NCBI RefSeq assembly: GCF_022760805.1 | Contig: NZ_JAIVFL010000001.1 | Coordinates: 1,860,001-1,924,000, forward strand | From: Candidatus Mycolicibacterium alkanivorans | Lineage (GTDB): Bacteria; Actinomycetota; Actinomycetes; Mycobacteriales; Mycobacteriaceae | Direction: 5' to 3' | Length of the DNA stretch: 64,000 bases | In this document: positions 1 to 7,944 of the stretch, piece after piece | How positions within the stretch are numbered: the first letter of the stretch is position 1 | Layout of the letters: each line of letters starts with the position of its first letter | Made by a program: the position numbers and the translations under genes | Notes under the pieces: generated by a model | What the model was told of the DNA's origin: nothing | What the model saw: the letters and a program-made list of their open reading frames with translations, nothing else | Databases searched by the model: none

Positions 1-105
1 GGGATTCGTGGTGGTGGTGATTCGCTGAATTCGACTGCCAACGACATGAACACCGACGCGAACAATGCGCAGATGGCTTGTGCGCTCAATGGCGCACATG
101 CCTAG
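1..105 (+). CDS. C-terminal end of an unidentified protein (partial)
   Basis: An open frame enters from the left edge and stops at TAG 103-105, giving 34 residues that end in NGAHA. The part visible is rich in Asn, Asp, Ala and Gly, without hydrophobic segments. A strong hairpin terminator follows 20 bp later, which supports this being the true end of a gene. The family cannot be named from so short a tail. Confidence 0.5.
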   Translation, partial: GIRGGGDSLNSTANDMNTDANNAQMACALNGAHA

Positions 106-125
106 TCTCTGGGTTTAGCTACCCG

Positions 126-168
126 CCAAGGAATCGGCCCCCTCCTGTCGGAGGGGGCGATTCCTTGG
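126..168. terminator. Bidirectional intrinsic terminator between convergent genes
   Basis: Near-perfect inverted repeat: arms of 20 and 19 bases around a TGTC loop, with a single unpaired base. It lies between the stop of the gene entering from the left (+) and the stop of the PGRS-like gene on the minus strand, so it can serve both. The stem is GC-rich in the middle and A/T-containing at the base, and there is no long U tract, as is common in mycobacteria. Confidence 0.8.
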
Positions 169-181
169 TTAGTCGACGCTG

Positions 182-1693
182 TTACCCGCCCGCGCCGCCA
201 GTGCCCCCCGTGCCGGGACGGCCTCCGAGCGACCCTCCGCCGAGCGTGCCGGGCTGGCCGTTGGTGGCGCCGCCCTTGCCGCCCTTGCCGCCGGCGCCGC
301 CGTTGCCGCCGTTGAGAACGCTGCCGCCGCCATTGCCGCCGTCGCCGCCCTTGCCGCCGGTGCCGGCCGTCGCGCCGTCGCCACCGTTGCCACCGTTGGC
401 GCCGGGGCCACCGCTGAAGCCGCCGAAGCCGCCGGCCCCGCCGTTGCCGCCAGTACCGCCGGTTGCGCCCGTGGCGCCCTTACCGCCGGGGCCGCCCGCG
501 CCACCGTTGCTACCGGCCAGACCGCCAGTGCCACCGGCACCGCCGCTACCGCCGGCAGCGTTGGTGCTCGTGCCGCCATCGCCACCGGCGGCGCCGGCGC
601 CGCCGTTACCGATGGCGCCGCCGGCGCCGCCGCTACCGCCCTTGCCGCCGTTGCCGCCGGCCCCGGTTCCGCCGGCACCGCCGACACCCCCGACACCGCC
701 CGCGCCGCCCTTGCCGGACACCAGGCCGCCGGTACCACCGGTGCCACCGGCACCGCCGTTACCACCGGTCGCGGTGCCGGCGCCGCCGGCGCCACCGGCG
801 CCACCGGCGCCGCCCCCCGCCGAGCCGTAGAAGCCGCCGTTGCCGCCGGCGCCGCCAGCACCGCCGTCGGTGCCAGCGGCACCAGCGCCGTAGCCGGCGC
901 CGCCCGCGCCACCGGCGCCAGCAGTACCGCCACCGAGGAGGGCCGCGATCGCGGCATCGCCGCCGTTGCCGCCCTTGCCGCCGGCAAGACCGGCGGTCGT
1001 GCTGGCCCCGCCGTCGCCGCCCTTGCCGCCGCTACCGCCGAGCGCTCCGGCGTTGCCGCCGTTGCCGCCGGCGGCGCCGGCGGCGCCGTTGCCACCGTTG
1101 CCGCCGCCGCCGCCGAACAGCGTGCCGGGCACGCTGCCGGCGATCAGTCCGCCGTTGCCGCCGTTGCCGCCCTTGCCGCCATTGACCAGGGCGATGCCGT
1201 TGCCGCCGTTGCCGCCGCTGCCGTACAGCCCGGCGCTGCCGCCGTCGCCGCCGTTGTAGCCGTTGCCGCCGTTGCCGAACAGGCCGGCGTTACCGCCGTT
1301 GCACGCCGCACCGGCGCCGCAGCTCGCGGTGCCGACGTCGACGGCGGAGAAGCTGTAGCCGTTGCCGAACAGGATCCCGCCGTTCGGGCGGTCGGCGGTG
1401 CCGTCGCCGATGAAGACCCCGATGAGATCGCCGGTCGCCGCGGCGGTCGCCGACGCCGTCGGTCCGGTCGGCACTGCCGAGGCGGAGCCGGAGACGCTGG
1501 CCAGGCCGCAGAAGGCCGAGCCCGGCGCGCACTGGGTGTTGACCAGCTTGATGGCCGGCGCGGCCATTGGAGTTGAGGTGTCGGTGGAAGCCATCAGGAA
1601 GCCGGCCCCGACCATCGCGGCACCGGCGACGCCGGTGGTGACGAATGCGGGCGCAACAACGCCGCGGGGCGACTTCTTACGGTGTTTGGCCAA
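182..1693 (-). CDS. PGRS-type glycine-rich surface protein without a PE domain
   Basis: This 503-residue protein starts at TTG, with GAAGGGG as a plausible ribosome site 8-14 bases upstream. The N-terminus is basic (KHRKKSPRG) and is followed by a hydrophobic segment at about residues 13-35 that fits a signal peptide or signal anchor. Residues from about 95 to the end are almost entirely GGNGG/GGAGG-type repeats interrupted by short non-repeat islands, as in the PGRS part of PE_PGRS proteins. The roughly 100-residue PE domain and its YxxxD/E secretion motif are absent. Such proteins are usually cell-wall associated and expand or contract by repeat slippage. The repeat DNA also opens long spurious frames on both strands. 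The exact function is unknown. I am confident in the coding frame and in the repeat class, but not in the role. Confidence 0.85.
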   Translation of the reverse strand: MAKHRKKSPRGVVAPAFVTTGVAGAAMVGAGFLMASTDTSTPMAAPAIKLVNTQCAPGSAFCGLASVSGSASAVPTGPTASATAAATGDLIGVFIGDGTADRPNGGILFGNGYSFSAVDVGTASCGAGAACNGGNAGLFGNGGNGYNGGDGGSAGLYGSGGNGGNGIALVNGGKGGNGGNGGLIAGSVPGTLFGGGGGNGGNGAAGAAGGNGGNAGALGGSGGKGGDGGASTTAGLAGGKGGNGGDAAIAALLGGGTAGAGGAGGAGYGAGAAGTDGGAGGAGGNGGFYGSAGGGAGGAGGAGGAGTATGGNGGAGGTGGTGGLVSGKGGAGGVGGVGGAGGTGAGGNGGKGGSGGAGGAIGNGGAGAAGGDGGTSTNAAGGSGGAGGTGGLAGSNGGAGGPGGKGATGATGGTGGNGGAGGFGGFSGGPGANGGNGGDGATAGTGGKGGDGGNGGGSVLNGGNGGAGGKGGKGGATNGQPGTLGGGSLGGRPGTGGTGGAGG

Positions 1694-1838
1694 TTTCCTG
1701 GTCCCCTTCGAGGATGTACAGCCGTCTCATGCGGCGAGTTGTCACTGCGTAGCAAATCCAAGTGCGGCTATGCGGCTCAGGGTCGAACACCGGGCAAACG
1801 CCAGGCGAACTCGAAATATCTAACGCCCATCTCAGCCG

Positions 1839-2364
1839 CTACTTGCAGAGCTCGGCGATCCGGGTGTTCGTCGCCTCCGCGTCACGCAGCCGGGCAGTCT
1901 GGGCCGGGTCTTCGTTGCCGACTCCGGCGAGGGCGTTCATGGCGATGTCCTGCAGGCCGTTGGCAAAGCTGTGAATCGCGTCCGACAGGTCCTTCGGGGT
2001 GCCGGGGCCGGTTCGGGCCAGCAGGTAGGTCGCACCGCCGGCCATGGCGAGCCGAGCATTGGCGGCCACGGCCAGGACACCGGCGGGTTCGGGGCCTGCG
2101 TCACCGTGGGTCTGCAGCGTGACCGCGGCGGTCACCGTCGTGAACGCACTGCACGCGTTCGCCTTCGGGTCACCGGCCGGCGCCTCGGCGGTTTGGGACT
2201 TGCTTTTCGGAGCGGGCCGAAAACAGCGCCCATCCGGCGCCGGCGGCAGCGACCAGAGCGATCACCAAGGCCAGGGGTGCTACCAAGCGTGAAAGCCCTC
2301 CTGGCGCAGAGTGCGTTTCGTAAGTGGTCGATGCGTAGTCGTCCGCGGCGGTCAGCTTGGGCAT
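1839..2364 (-). pseudogene. Membrane-anchored extracytoplasmic protein broken by a 1-base frameshift
   Basis: The reading begins at ATG 2364 (MPKLTAADDY) and carries one transmembrane segment at about residues 27-48 (LVAPLALVIALVAAAGAGWA). It then leaves frame near an AAAA run at 2220-2223. Deleting one base there restores a continuous protein of about 174 residues: the linker RPAPKSKSQTAEAPAGD, a conserved-looking NACSAF segment, and the helical C-terminus ending in TRIAELCK at 1839. The overall architecture (short cytoplasmic tail, one membrane helix, small outside domain) is common in mycobacterial hypothetical proteins. The total length of 526 bases is one more than a multiple of three, which fits one inserted base. 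It could be a real lesion or a sequencing error in a homopolymer. The fragment from GTG 2135 could still be made, but it lacks the membrane anchor. Confidence 0.6.
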
Positions 2365-2568
2365 GCGGGCGATCCTAGCCGCACAGCCTAGCAAAGCATT
2401 GCAGCGTTCAGTGCCGTCGCTGTTGGTGAACCCACCCCACACCACCTTCAGCGTCGGCGCTTCGGTCTCCGGCTCCGGCGCGATCAGGGCAGTTCGAGTT
2501 TGATCATGTCGCCTCCCACCGCCGCTGCCGTCGAATGCAGACGACCGATCCAAGTGCGCGCTTCGGGA

Positions 2569-2626
2569 CGAGCAGACGGAGAATCGCACGATTCTCGCCC
2601 TTGCGGTGCGAGTCTGCGTCTGCTCG
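2569..2626. repeat. GAGCAGACG-type intergenic hairpin repeat, copy 1
   Basis: Outer arms 2569-2586 and 2609-2626 are 18-bp inverted repeats with two mismatches. The left arm also folds with 2589-2596 as a perfect 8-bp hairpin (GAGAATCG/CGATTCTC at 2579-2596), so two alternative folds exist. It lies downstream of the acetoacetyl-CoA synthetase stop (minus strand). A relative with the same CGAGCAGAC arm is found at 41791-41848 downstream of acpS. The position after stop codons suggests a terminator or mRNA 3' end role. The rest of 2365-2735 holds no gene I can support. Confidence 0.6.
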
Positions 2627-2735
2627 GCGAGGGACCGCTCGGATCGCGCGCCCGCTACGGCCACGGCCCGGGAACTGCGGCAGGCCGCCACGGAGACCAA
2701 CGCGGTGATCCTCTGCGGATTCCCCGGGCAAGAGC

Positions 2736-4670
2736 TCACCAGCGGTGCTGGCGGCCCTGTTCGGCGTACCAGTCGATGAGGTCCGGGTTGTCGATCGAGC
2801 GGGGATCCAGCGACACGTCGCTGTGTCCGGTCATGATCGCGGTGACCGGCACCTCGAGCTTTTTGCCGGTGCGGGTGTGCGGGATGCCCGGCGCGGCGAT
2901 GACGTCGTCGGGCACGTGGCGCGGGGACAGCTTGGTCTTGACGGCCGACCGGATGGTGTCGACCAGCGCGTCGTCGAGTTGGTGCCCCTCGGCGACGGTG
3001 ATGAACAGTGGCATCCAGTACGCACCGTCGGGGCCGTCGATACCCAGCACGAAGGCTTCGGTGACGGCATCGAGGGCCTCGACTACCTCGTAGATGTCCG
3101 CCGATCCCATCCGGATGCCGTGCCGGTTGAGGGTGGCGTCGCTGCGGCCGTGGATGATCAGCGAGCCGCGCTCGGTGACGGTCACCCAGTCGCCGTGCCG
3201 CCACACGTTGAGTGCAACCCCGTCGGCCCAGCGATGATCGAAATATGCCGCGCGGTAACGCGATCCGTCATCGTCCTTCCAGAACCCGACCGGCATGGAC
3301 GGCATCGGAGTGGTGATCACCATCTCGCCCACCTCGCCGACCAGCGGCCGGCGCTGCGGCGACCAGCTGTACAGGGCCACGCCGAGATAACGCGTGGCCA
3401 GCTCACCGGGGATCACCGGTACGCCTGCCGTCCCACCGGCGAACGCCGTCACCACGTCGGTCCCGCCGCTGATCGAGGACACCGCGACGTGCTCGCCGAC
3501 CTCGGTGTGCACCCACTCGAACAGTTCGGCCGGCAGCGGTGAGCCGGTGCTGCCGATGGTGGTCAGCCGGCTCAGATCGTGTTCGGCGCCGGGGTGCAGA
3601 CCGGCTTTGCGGGATGCCAGCAGATGCCCGGGACTGGTGCCGAAGTAGGTGACCCGCTCGTCTTCGACCACCTGCCACAGCCGGTCGGCGTCCGGGTAGA
3701 GCGGATGACCGCTGTAGCAGACCGTCTCGGCACCGCACATCAGTCCGGCGATCCGGAAGTTCCACATCATCCAGCTCAGCGCGGTCTGCCAGAAGAAGAC
3801 ATCGCCGGGGCCAAGGTTGGCATGCAGCCCAGCGGCTTTGAGGTGCTCGAGGATCACACCGCCGTGGCCGTGCACGATGCCCTTCGGCCGGCCGGTGGTG
3901 CCGGAACTGAACAACACCCACAGCGGATGGTCGAACGGCACCGGCGTCACCTCGGGTGCGACGGGCCGCGCGATCAGGTCGCGGTAGGCCTCACCGTCGA
4001 GCAGCACCAGGTGCACGCCGCCGAGCAGACCCACTAATTCCGCGGTGTCGGAAAGCTTGTCGACCCAGCGCCCATTGAGCCGGTACCCGCCGGCGCTGAA
4101 CAAAACTTTGGGTTCCAGCTGGGCCAACCGGGCGGCGGCGCCCCGCGGGGCGTAGTCCTGCCCGCATGCCGACCAGATCGCGCCGATGGCCGCGGTCGCC
4201 AGGAAGGCGACCATCGCCTCGGCCACGTCGGGCAGGTATCCGGCGACGGTGTCGCCGGGGCCGACGCCGAGGCGGCGCAGTTCGGCGGCCACCGCGCCGA
4301 TGCGGCCCGGCAGGTCGGCCCAGTCGATCTCGGTGCGGGTCCCGTCCTCGTCGACGCCGACGATCGCCGGGCCGGTGCGCGAGGTGTGCCGCAGGATCTG
4401 GTCGACGTAGTTCAAGGTGACGCCGGGGAACCACCGGGCGCCGGGCATGGCGGCCTCGGCCAGGATGCCCGCGTCACCGGCTTGGGGACCGGTGGCTGCC
4501 CGAACGTCGAAGTGCTCCCACACCGCGCGCCAAAACTGTGCCGGGTGATCGACCGACCACTGCCACAGCGCCGGGTAGTCCCCGGTGGGCGCGCCGTGGT
4601 GTGCGGCCGTGGTGGCAGCGAATTTCTTCCACTGCGGCTCGGTGCCCGTGGCTCCGTCAGTGCGCGACAC
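2736..4670 (-). CDS. Acetoacetyl-CoA synthetase (AMP-forming acyl-CoA ligase)
   Basis: A cytoplasmic adenylating enzyme of 644 residues that joins acetoacetate to CoA via an acyl-AMP, feeding ketone bodies into lipid synthesis. The ANL-family phosphate loop is visible as FSSGTTGRPKGIVHGH. Later come the adenylation motifs YFGTSPGHL, GSTGSPL and SISGGTD, and the C-terminal hinge and lysine region ends in HTRTGKKLEVPV. The N-terminal block beginning WKKFAATTAAHH, and a length close to 650 residues, point to the acetoacetyl-CoA rather than the acetyl-CoA synthetase branch. I chose GTG 4670, with GAGGAG four bases upstream, because the longer upstream reading has no conserved sequence and overlaps the preceding gene. 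The TetR gene lies 70 bp upstream on the same strand and probably controls it. Confidence 0.9.
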   Translation of the reverse strand: MSRTDGATGTEPQWKKFAATTAAHHGAPTGDYPALWQWSVDHPAQFWRAVWEHFDVRAATGPQAGDAGILAEAAMPGARWFPGVTLNYVDQILRHTSRTGPAIVGVDEDGTRTEIDWADLPGRIGAVAAELRRLGVGPGDTVAGYLPDVAEAMVAFLATAAIGAIWSACGQDYAPRGAAARLAQLEPKVLFSAGGYRLNGRWVDKLSDTAELVGLLGGVHLVLLDGEAYRDLIARPVAPEVTPVPFDHPLWVLFSSGTTGRPKGIVHGHGGVILEHLKAAGLHANLGPGDVFFWQTALSWMMWNFRIAGLMCGAETVCYSGHPLYPDADRLWQVVEDERVTYFGTSPGHLLASRKAGLHPGAEHDLSRLTTIGSTGSPLPAELFEWVHTEVGEHVAVSSISGGTDVVTAFAGGTAGVPVIPGELATRYLGVALYSWSPQRRPLVGEVGEMVITTPMPSMPVGFWKDDDGSRYRAAYFDHRWADGVALNVWRHGDWVTVTERGSLIIHGRSDATLNRHGIRMGSADIYEVVEALDAVTEAFVLGIDGPDGAYWMPLFITVAEGHQLDDALVDTIRSAVKTKLSPRHVPDDVIAAPGIPHTRTGKKLEVPVTAIMTGHSDVSLDPRSIDNPDLIDWYAEQGRQHRW

Positions 4671-4740
4671 TATGCTCCTCTCACTGCTTCTACCTGCGAA
4701 TATGGGCGCAGCTGCTCCGGGCGAAAACGCCGTTCTCGGC

Positions 4741-5397
4741 TCAGTGCCGGGCGAAGCCTTGCGAACAGAACGTCCAGACCTCGTCACCACTGATCGGGGT
4801 GTGCATATTGTCGTCGTCGGGCGCACCGCTGGATTGTGCGATGAACATGATGGCCTGCGTAGTCATCGCCGCCAACCGGCGGGGATTGGCGTCCTTACGC
4901 AGTTCGCCGGCCTTCGCGGCGTCCTCCACCAGTTCGCAGAACAGGGCGACCAGCGGAGCGTGGGCGACCTTGACTTCGGTGGGGTGCGAGATCAGTAGCT
5001 GCGGGGCGAAGTCGGTAACCAACGGCCGGCGCGAGGTCGGGTCCGGGCGGGACAGTTCGAAGAGCAGCGTGACGGCCACCTTCAGCCGTTCCAGCGGGTC
5101 CTTCTGGGCCGATGCGGCGGCGCGGATCTGGTCGGCGGCGCGGCTCAGCGCATCCTCGAACAGTGCCAGCAGCAATTCGTGCTTACCGTCGAACTGCAGG
5201 TAGAAGCTCCGAAGTGACTGCCGGGACCGGTCCACCACCTCTTGGACGGTGAAGTCGGTGCTGCCCTTCTCGGTGATGATCGCCCGGGCGGCGTCGAGGA
5301 ATCGCTGACCGCGCTGCCCGGCGCGCACCTTGGCGGTCCTGATGGACCGCTCGACCGCGCGCTGTTTCCAGGCGGGTTCTTCGCTGGGGCTGTTCAC
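4741..5397 (-). CDS. TetR-family transcriptional regulator
   Basis: A 218-residue protein from GTG 5397. The N-terminal DNA-binding domain (about residues 22-75) shows the TetR pattern: FLDAARAIITEKG, then FTVQEVVDRSRQSLRSFYLQF, where the recognition helix and the FYxxF turn are typical. The remaining about 140 residues form the divergent all-helical ligand-binding domain. It lies upstream of the acetoacetyl-CoA synthetase gene on the same strand, so the ligand may be an acyl-CoA or keto acid; this is inference. A perfect palindrome 53 bp before the start is the likely operator. Upstream in-frame codons extend the reading to 5466, but that part covers the palindrome and looks non-coding. No strong ribosome site is visible. 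Confidence 0.85.
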   Translation of the reverse strand: MNSPSEEPAWKQRAVERSIRTAKVRAGQRGQRFLDAARAIITEKGSTDFTVQEVVDRSRQSLRSFYLQFDGKHELLLALFEDALSRAADQIRAAASAQKDPLERLKVAVTLLFELSRPDPTSRRPLVTDFAPQLLISHPTEVKVAHAPLVALFCELVEDAAKAGELRKDANPRRLAAMTTQAIMFIAQSSGAPDDDNMHTPISGDEVWTFCSQGFARH

Positions 5398-5449
5398 CGC
5401 AGGACTTTGTATGAGCCGTTGCGAGCCGATCCGACGAACCCCACGGCAA

Positions 5450-5464
5450 GAGAGTACTACTCTC
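5450..5464. promoter_or_regulatory. Palindromic candidate operator of the TetR regulator
   Basis: GAGAGTA-C-TACTCTC is a perfect 7-bp inverted repeat around one central base, in the leader of the TetR gene. The size and symmetry fit TetR dimer binding and autoregulation. The rest of 5398-5726 shows no gene I can support. Confidence 0.5.
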
Positions 5465-5726
5465 AAGCGGGAGAATTAAATTTTCAGTCCTGACGCGAAG
5501 CCAGCACGCAGTGAAAGTTCGGCGGGAACTTCGACATCCCGCTGGTGGCAGTCGCCATTGCCCGCTCGTCGGGGTTGGCCCACTGCACGTTGATCGTCCC
5601 CTTCTGCTCGGGCCCCGGGTCGGCCCACCGGCGAACCCGTGACCTTGGTGCATTGATGTCGCCTTGGTCATCGCCGGGCGGGATGCTTGGTCTGATCAGA
5701 GGAGGAGCGCGACATGAAAGGGTGGC

Positions 5727-6073
5727 ATGGCACCTGAGGCCAATCGCGACGACGCCGTCTCGGAGGTGAAGGCCGAACTGGCCGAGGCAGAGGCTGCCCA
5801 AGCCGAGGCGCTGGCGCAGGACGTGACTTCACCGAGGGCGCGGACGATTTCGTGACGACCGCCGAGCAGTCCAAGGCGGTGACCGTCGGCAAGATCAGCG
5901 CCGCGGCGCTGGAGAGCGAGAACGGTGACACGGGTGTGGTGTTGCTGGCGGCGTCCTCACAGGTGACCAATTCCAACGGCGCTCGTCAGGATCCGCGGGC
6001 GTGGCGAATGAGCGTGACGATGACGCGAGACGGGGGCAAGTTGAAGATGTCGAACGTGGAGTTCGTGCCGTGA
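5727..6073 (+). pseudogene. Mce-associated membrane protein with an internal deletion
   Basis: The N-terminus from ATG 5727 reads MAPEANRDDAVSEVKAEL and a run of Glu/Ala-rich sequence, typical of the cytoplasmic tail of Mce-associated proteins. This frame stops at 5854. The next frame carries the family's C-terminal half: DFTEGADDFVTTAEQSK, then VVLLAASSQVTNS and the ending KLKMSNVEFVP. The transmembrane helix and the start of the outside domain, some 60-70 residues in intact relatives, are missing. The junction is at about 5820-5830 and changes frame. An intact relative of the same family follows immediately (6070). The product is therefore unlikely to be anchored or functional. AAAGGG just upstream of the start is the likely ribosome site. 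Confidence 0.75.
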
Positions 6074-6624
6074 ATGATGAAAAGACCAGCCCTGCCACCG
6101 ACGCCGACGAATCGTCCGTCGAGCCGACGGGGCGTCGCAGGCGCGTCGGTTGGCTGACGACCGTGCTCGCGGCGCTGCTGGTGGCGTCGGCCGGCACCGC
6201 CGGCGGCGTCTACTGGCGGATCTACCGCCCGGATCAGCAGACCAACGCCGCAGCCCGGCAGCGGGCCACCGACGCCGCCCGGGACGGCACCGTCGCACTG
6301 CTCTCCTACGGCCCCGAGACACTGGACGAGGACCTGGCCAACGCCAAGTCGCACCTGACTGGTGAGTTCGTCAAGAACTACAGCGACTTCACCGACAAGA
6401 TCGTGGCTCCCGGGGCCAAGCAGAAGGGCGTCAAGACCGAAGCCACCGTCGCGCGTGCGGCGGTCTCGGAGATGCAACCCGATCGCGCCGTGGTGCTGGT
6501 GTTCGTCAACCAGGTGACCACCAGCAAGGACCGGCCCGACCCGGCCCTGGCCCCCAGCAGCGTGATGGTGACCCTGGTCGAGCAGGACGGCCGTTGGCTG
6601 ATCTCCGAATTCAATCCGGTCTAG
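6070..6624 (+). CDS. Mce-associated membrane protein
   Basis: This 184-residue protein starts at GTG 6070, overlapping the stop of the broken upstream gene by four bases, so the pair was an operon. There is a charged cytoplasmic N-terminus (about 30 residues), one transmembrane helix (WLTTVLAALLVASAGTAGG, about residues 26-46), then an extracytoplasmic domain related to NTF2-like folds. The conserved C-terminal pattern is VMVTLVEQDGRWLISEFNPV. Proteins of this kind accompany Mce lipid importers and are thought to stabilise or assist the complex at the cell envelope. No mce operon lies in this window, so this is an orphan pair. Confidence 0.85.
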   Translation: MNDEKTSPATDADESSVEPTGRRRRVGWLTTVLAALLVASAGTAGGVYWRIYRPDQQTNAAARQRATDAARDGTVALLSYGPETLDEDLANAKSHLTGEFVKNYSDFTDKIVAPGAKQKGVKTEATVARAAVSEMQPDRAVVLVFVNQVTTSKDRPDPALAPSSVMVTLVEQDGRWLISEFNPV

Positions 6625-6769
6625 TCGCAACGCGTCAGCGACGAACAGGGTGACCGCGAGGAGGTCTCGGCCAGTCCCGAGCTGCGGGCAGGCCTCGTGG
6701 AAAGAGCCCAGTGACCTGCGGGACCCGCCCGAAGCAAAGACCCCGTTCGGGCTGCACAAGTCCCCACAG

Positions 6770-6789
6770 ATGAGGACTTACGTCTCTGT
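6770..6789. promoter_or_regulatory. DosR-box-like site upstream of the Acg-type gene
   Basis: GAGGACTTACGTCTC lies 66 bp before the start at 6855. It matches about 13 of 20 positions of the DosR consensus TTSGGGACTWWAGTCCCSAA, with the GGACT and GTC half-sites kept at the right spacing. Confidence 0.6.
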
Positions 6790-6854
6790 CGTCGATGACG
6801 CATTTTGGGTGACAGTGTCATGTGAAAGCGACCAGAGAAGGCGGCAAGAACGAC

Positions 6855-7877
6855 ATGAGCGCGCATTTTCCCGATCCCGTAACTGTGCGCGCCGTCCTGA
6901 GCCTGGCGACCCGAGCCCCCTCGGTCCACAATTCGCAGCCGTGGCACTGGCGGGTCGGCGCACAGACCCTGCAGCTGTATGCCGATCCCAGCCGGCATCT
7001 GCCGAGGACCGATCCGGACCGCCGCGACCTGCTGATCAGCTGCGGCGCCGCGCTGCACCATGCCACCGTCGCACTGGCTGCCCTCGGTTGGCAGGCGAAG
7101 ATCCGCCGCTTCCCGAACCCGGATGACCGTGATCATCTGGCCTCGATCCAGGTGGCTCCGCAGTCGCCCGGCGAGCTCGACGTGACACTGGCCGCCGCCA
7201 TCGCCCGGCGGCGTACCGACCGCCGCAACTACAGCTCGTGGCCGGTGCCCATCGGCGATATCACGCTGATGGGTGCTCGCGCCGCCCGGGCCGGGGTGAT
7301 GCTGCGCCAGATCGATCTGTTGCCCCAGCTCAACGCGATCGTCGCCGAATCGGTGGCCAAGCACGCCAGCGACACCGACTACCTCACCGAACTCAATGCC
7401 TGGAGCGGGCGCTACGGGTCGGTGGCCGGCGTCCCGGCCGGCAACACCCCGCTGACTGACGCCCGCGCGACGATCCCGGCCCGGGTCTTCGCCGGGCCGG
7501 CCCTCCAGCAGCCGTCGCACACGTCGGCCGCCGAGGACAACGCCGTCATGCTCGCCCTGGGCACCGAGACCGATGACGACATGGCCCGATTGCGAGCCGG
7601 CGAGGCGACCAGCCTGGTGCTGCTGTCGGCCACCGCGATGGGCCTGTCGTCCTGCCCGGTGACCGAACCGCTGGAGATTGCCGAGACCCGCGACGCGGTG
7701 CGCGCCGACGTGTTCGGCACCAGCGGCTATCCGCAGATGCTGCTGCGGGTGGGCTGGGCGGCGGTCAACGCCGACCCGCTGCCGGCCACGCCGCGACGGC
7801 CGGTTCCCGATGTCGCCGACTGGCTCAACGGCGGGCACTTCATCGTCGGCTCGGACGCGGTCAGCCAGGCGGGATAG
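6855..7877 (+). CDS. Acg-type nitroreductase-fold protein (DosR regulon type)
   Basis: A 340-residue protein of the Acg family (Rv2032/Rv3131/Rv3127 type). Its hallmark is near the N-terminus: ATRAPSVHNSQPWHW. The FMN-pocket region follows (LLISCGAALHHATVALAALGW, about residues 56-76). The C-terminal nitroreductase half has VLLSATAMGLSSCPVTEP and PQMLLRVGWA. Acg proteins bind FMN but cover it with a lid, and have been proposed to sequester flavin rather than to reduce nitro drugs. I chose ATG 6855 because GAAGGCGG precedes it and the family begins close to this point. A DosR box stands upstream. A second family member is at 20280-21287. Confidence 0.88.
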   Translation: MSAHFPDPVTVRAVLSLATRAPSVHNSQPWHWRVGAQTLQLYADPSRHLPRTDPDRRDLLISCGAALHHATVALAALGWQAKIRRFPNPDDRDHLASIQVAPQSPGELDVTLAAAIARRRTDRRNYSSWPVPIGDITLMGARAARAGVMLRQIDLLPQLNAIVAESVAKHASDTDYLTELNAWSGRYGSVAGVPAGNTPLTDARATIPARVFAGPALQQPSHTSAAEDNAVMLALGTETDDDMARLRAGEATSLVLLSATAMGLSSCPVTEPLEIAETRDAVRADVFGTSGYPQMLLRVGWAAVNADPLPATPRRPVPDVADWLNGGHFIVGSDAVSQAG

Positions 7878-7944
7878 CGGACTGGTCGGCGACGGCGACG
7901 GCGGCGGCCGCACCAGCAGCGAGCGCTGCATCCTTGTCCGGCGC

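Noticed and set aside
78..1259. Proline- and arginine-rich frames antisense to the PGRS-like gene
   Set aside because: These are the complement of GGNGG repeats and have no start signals or domains.
2504..2731. A 75-codon minus frame between the synthetase and the frameshifted gene
   Set aside because: It runs through the hairpin repeat and is Arg-rich with no domain.
5484..5801. A 105-codon minus frame ending in FHCVLASRQD upstream of the TetR gene
   Set aside because: The C-terminal half looks somewhat protein-like, but there is no credible start, and it overlaps the start of the Mce-associated gene. I could not name a family.
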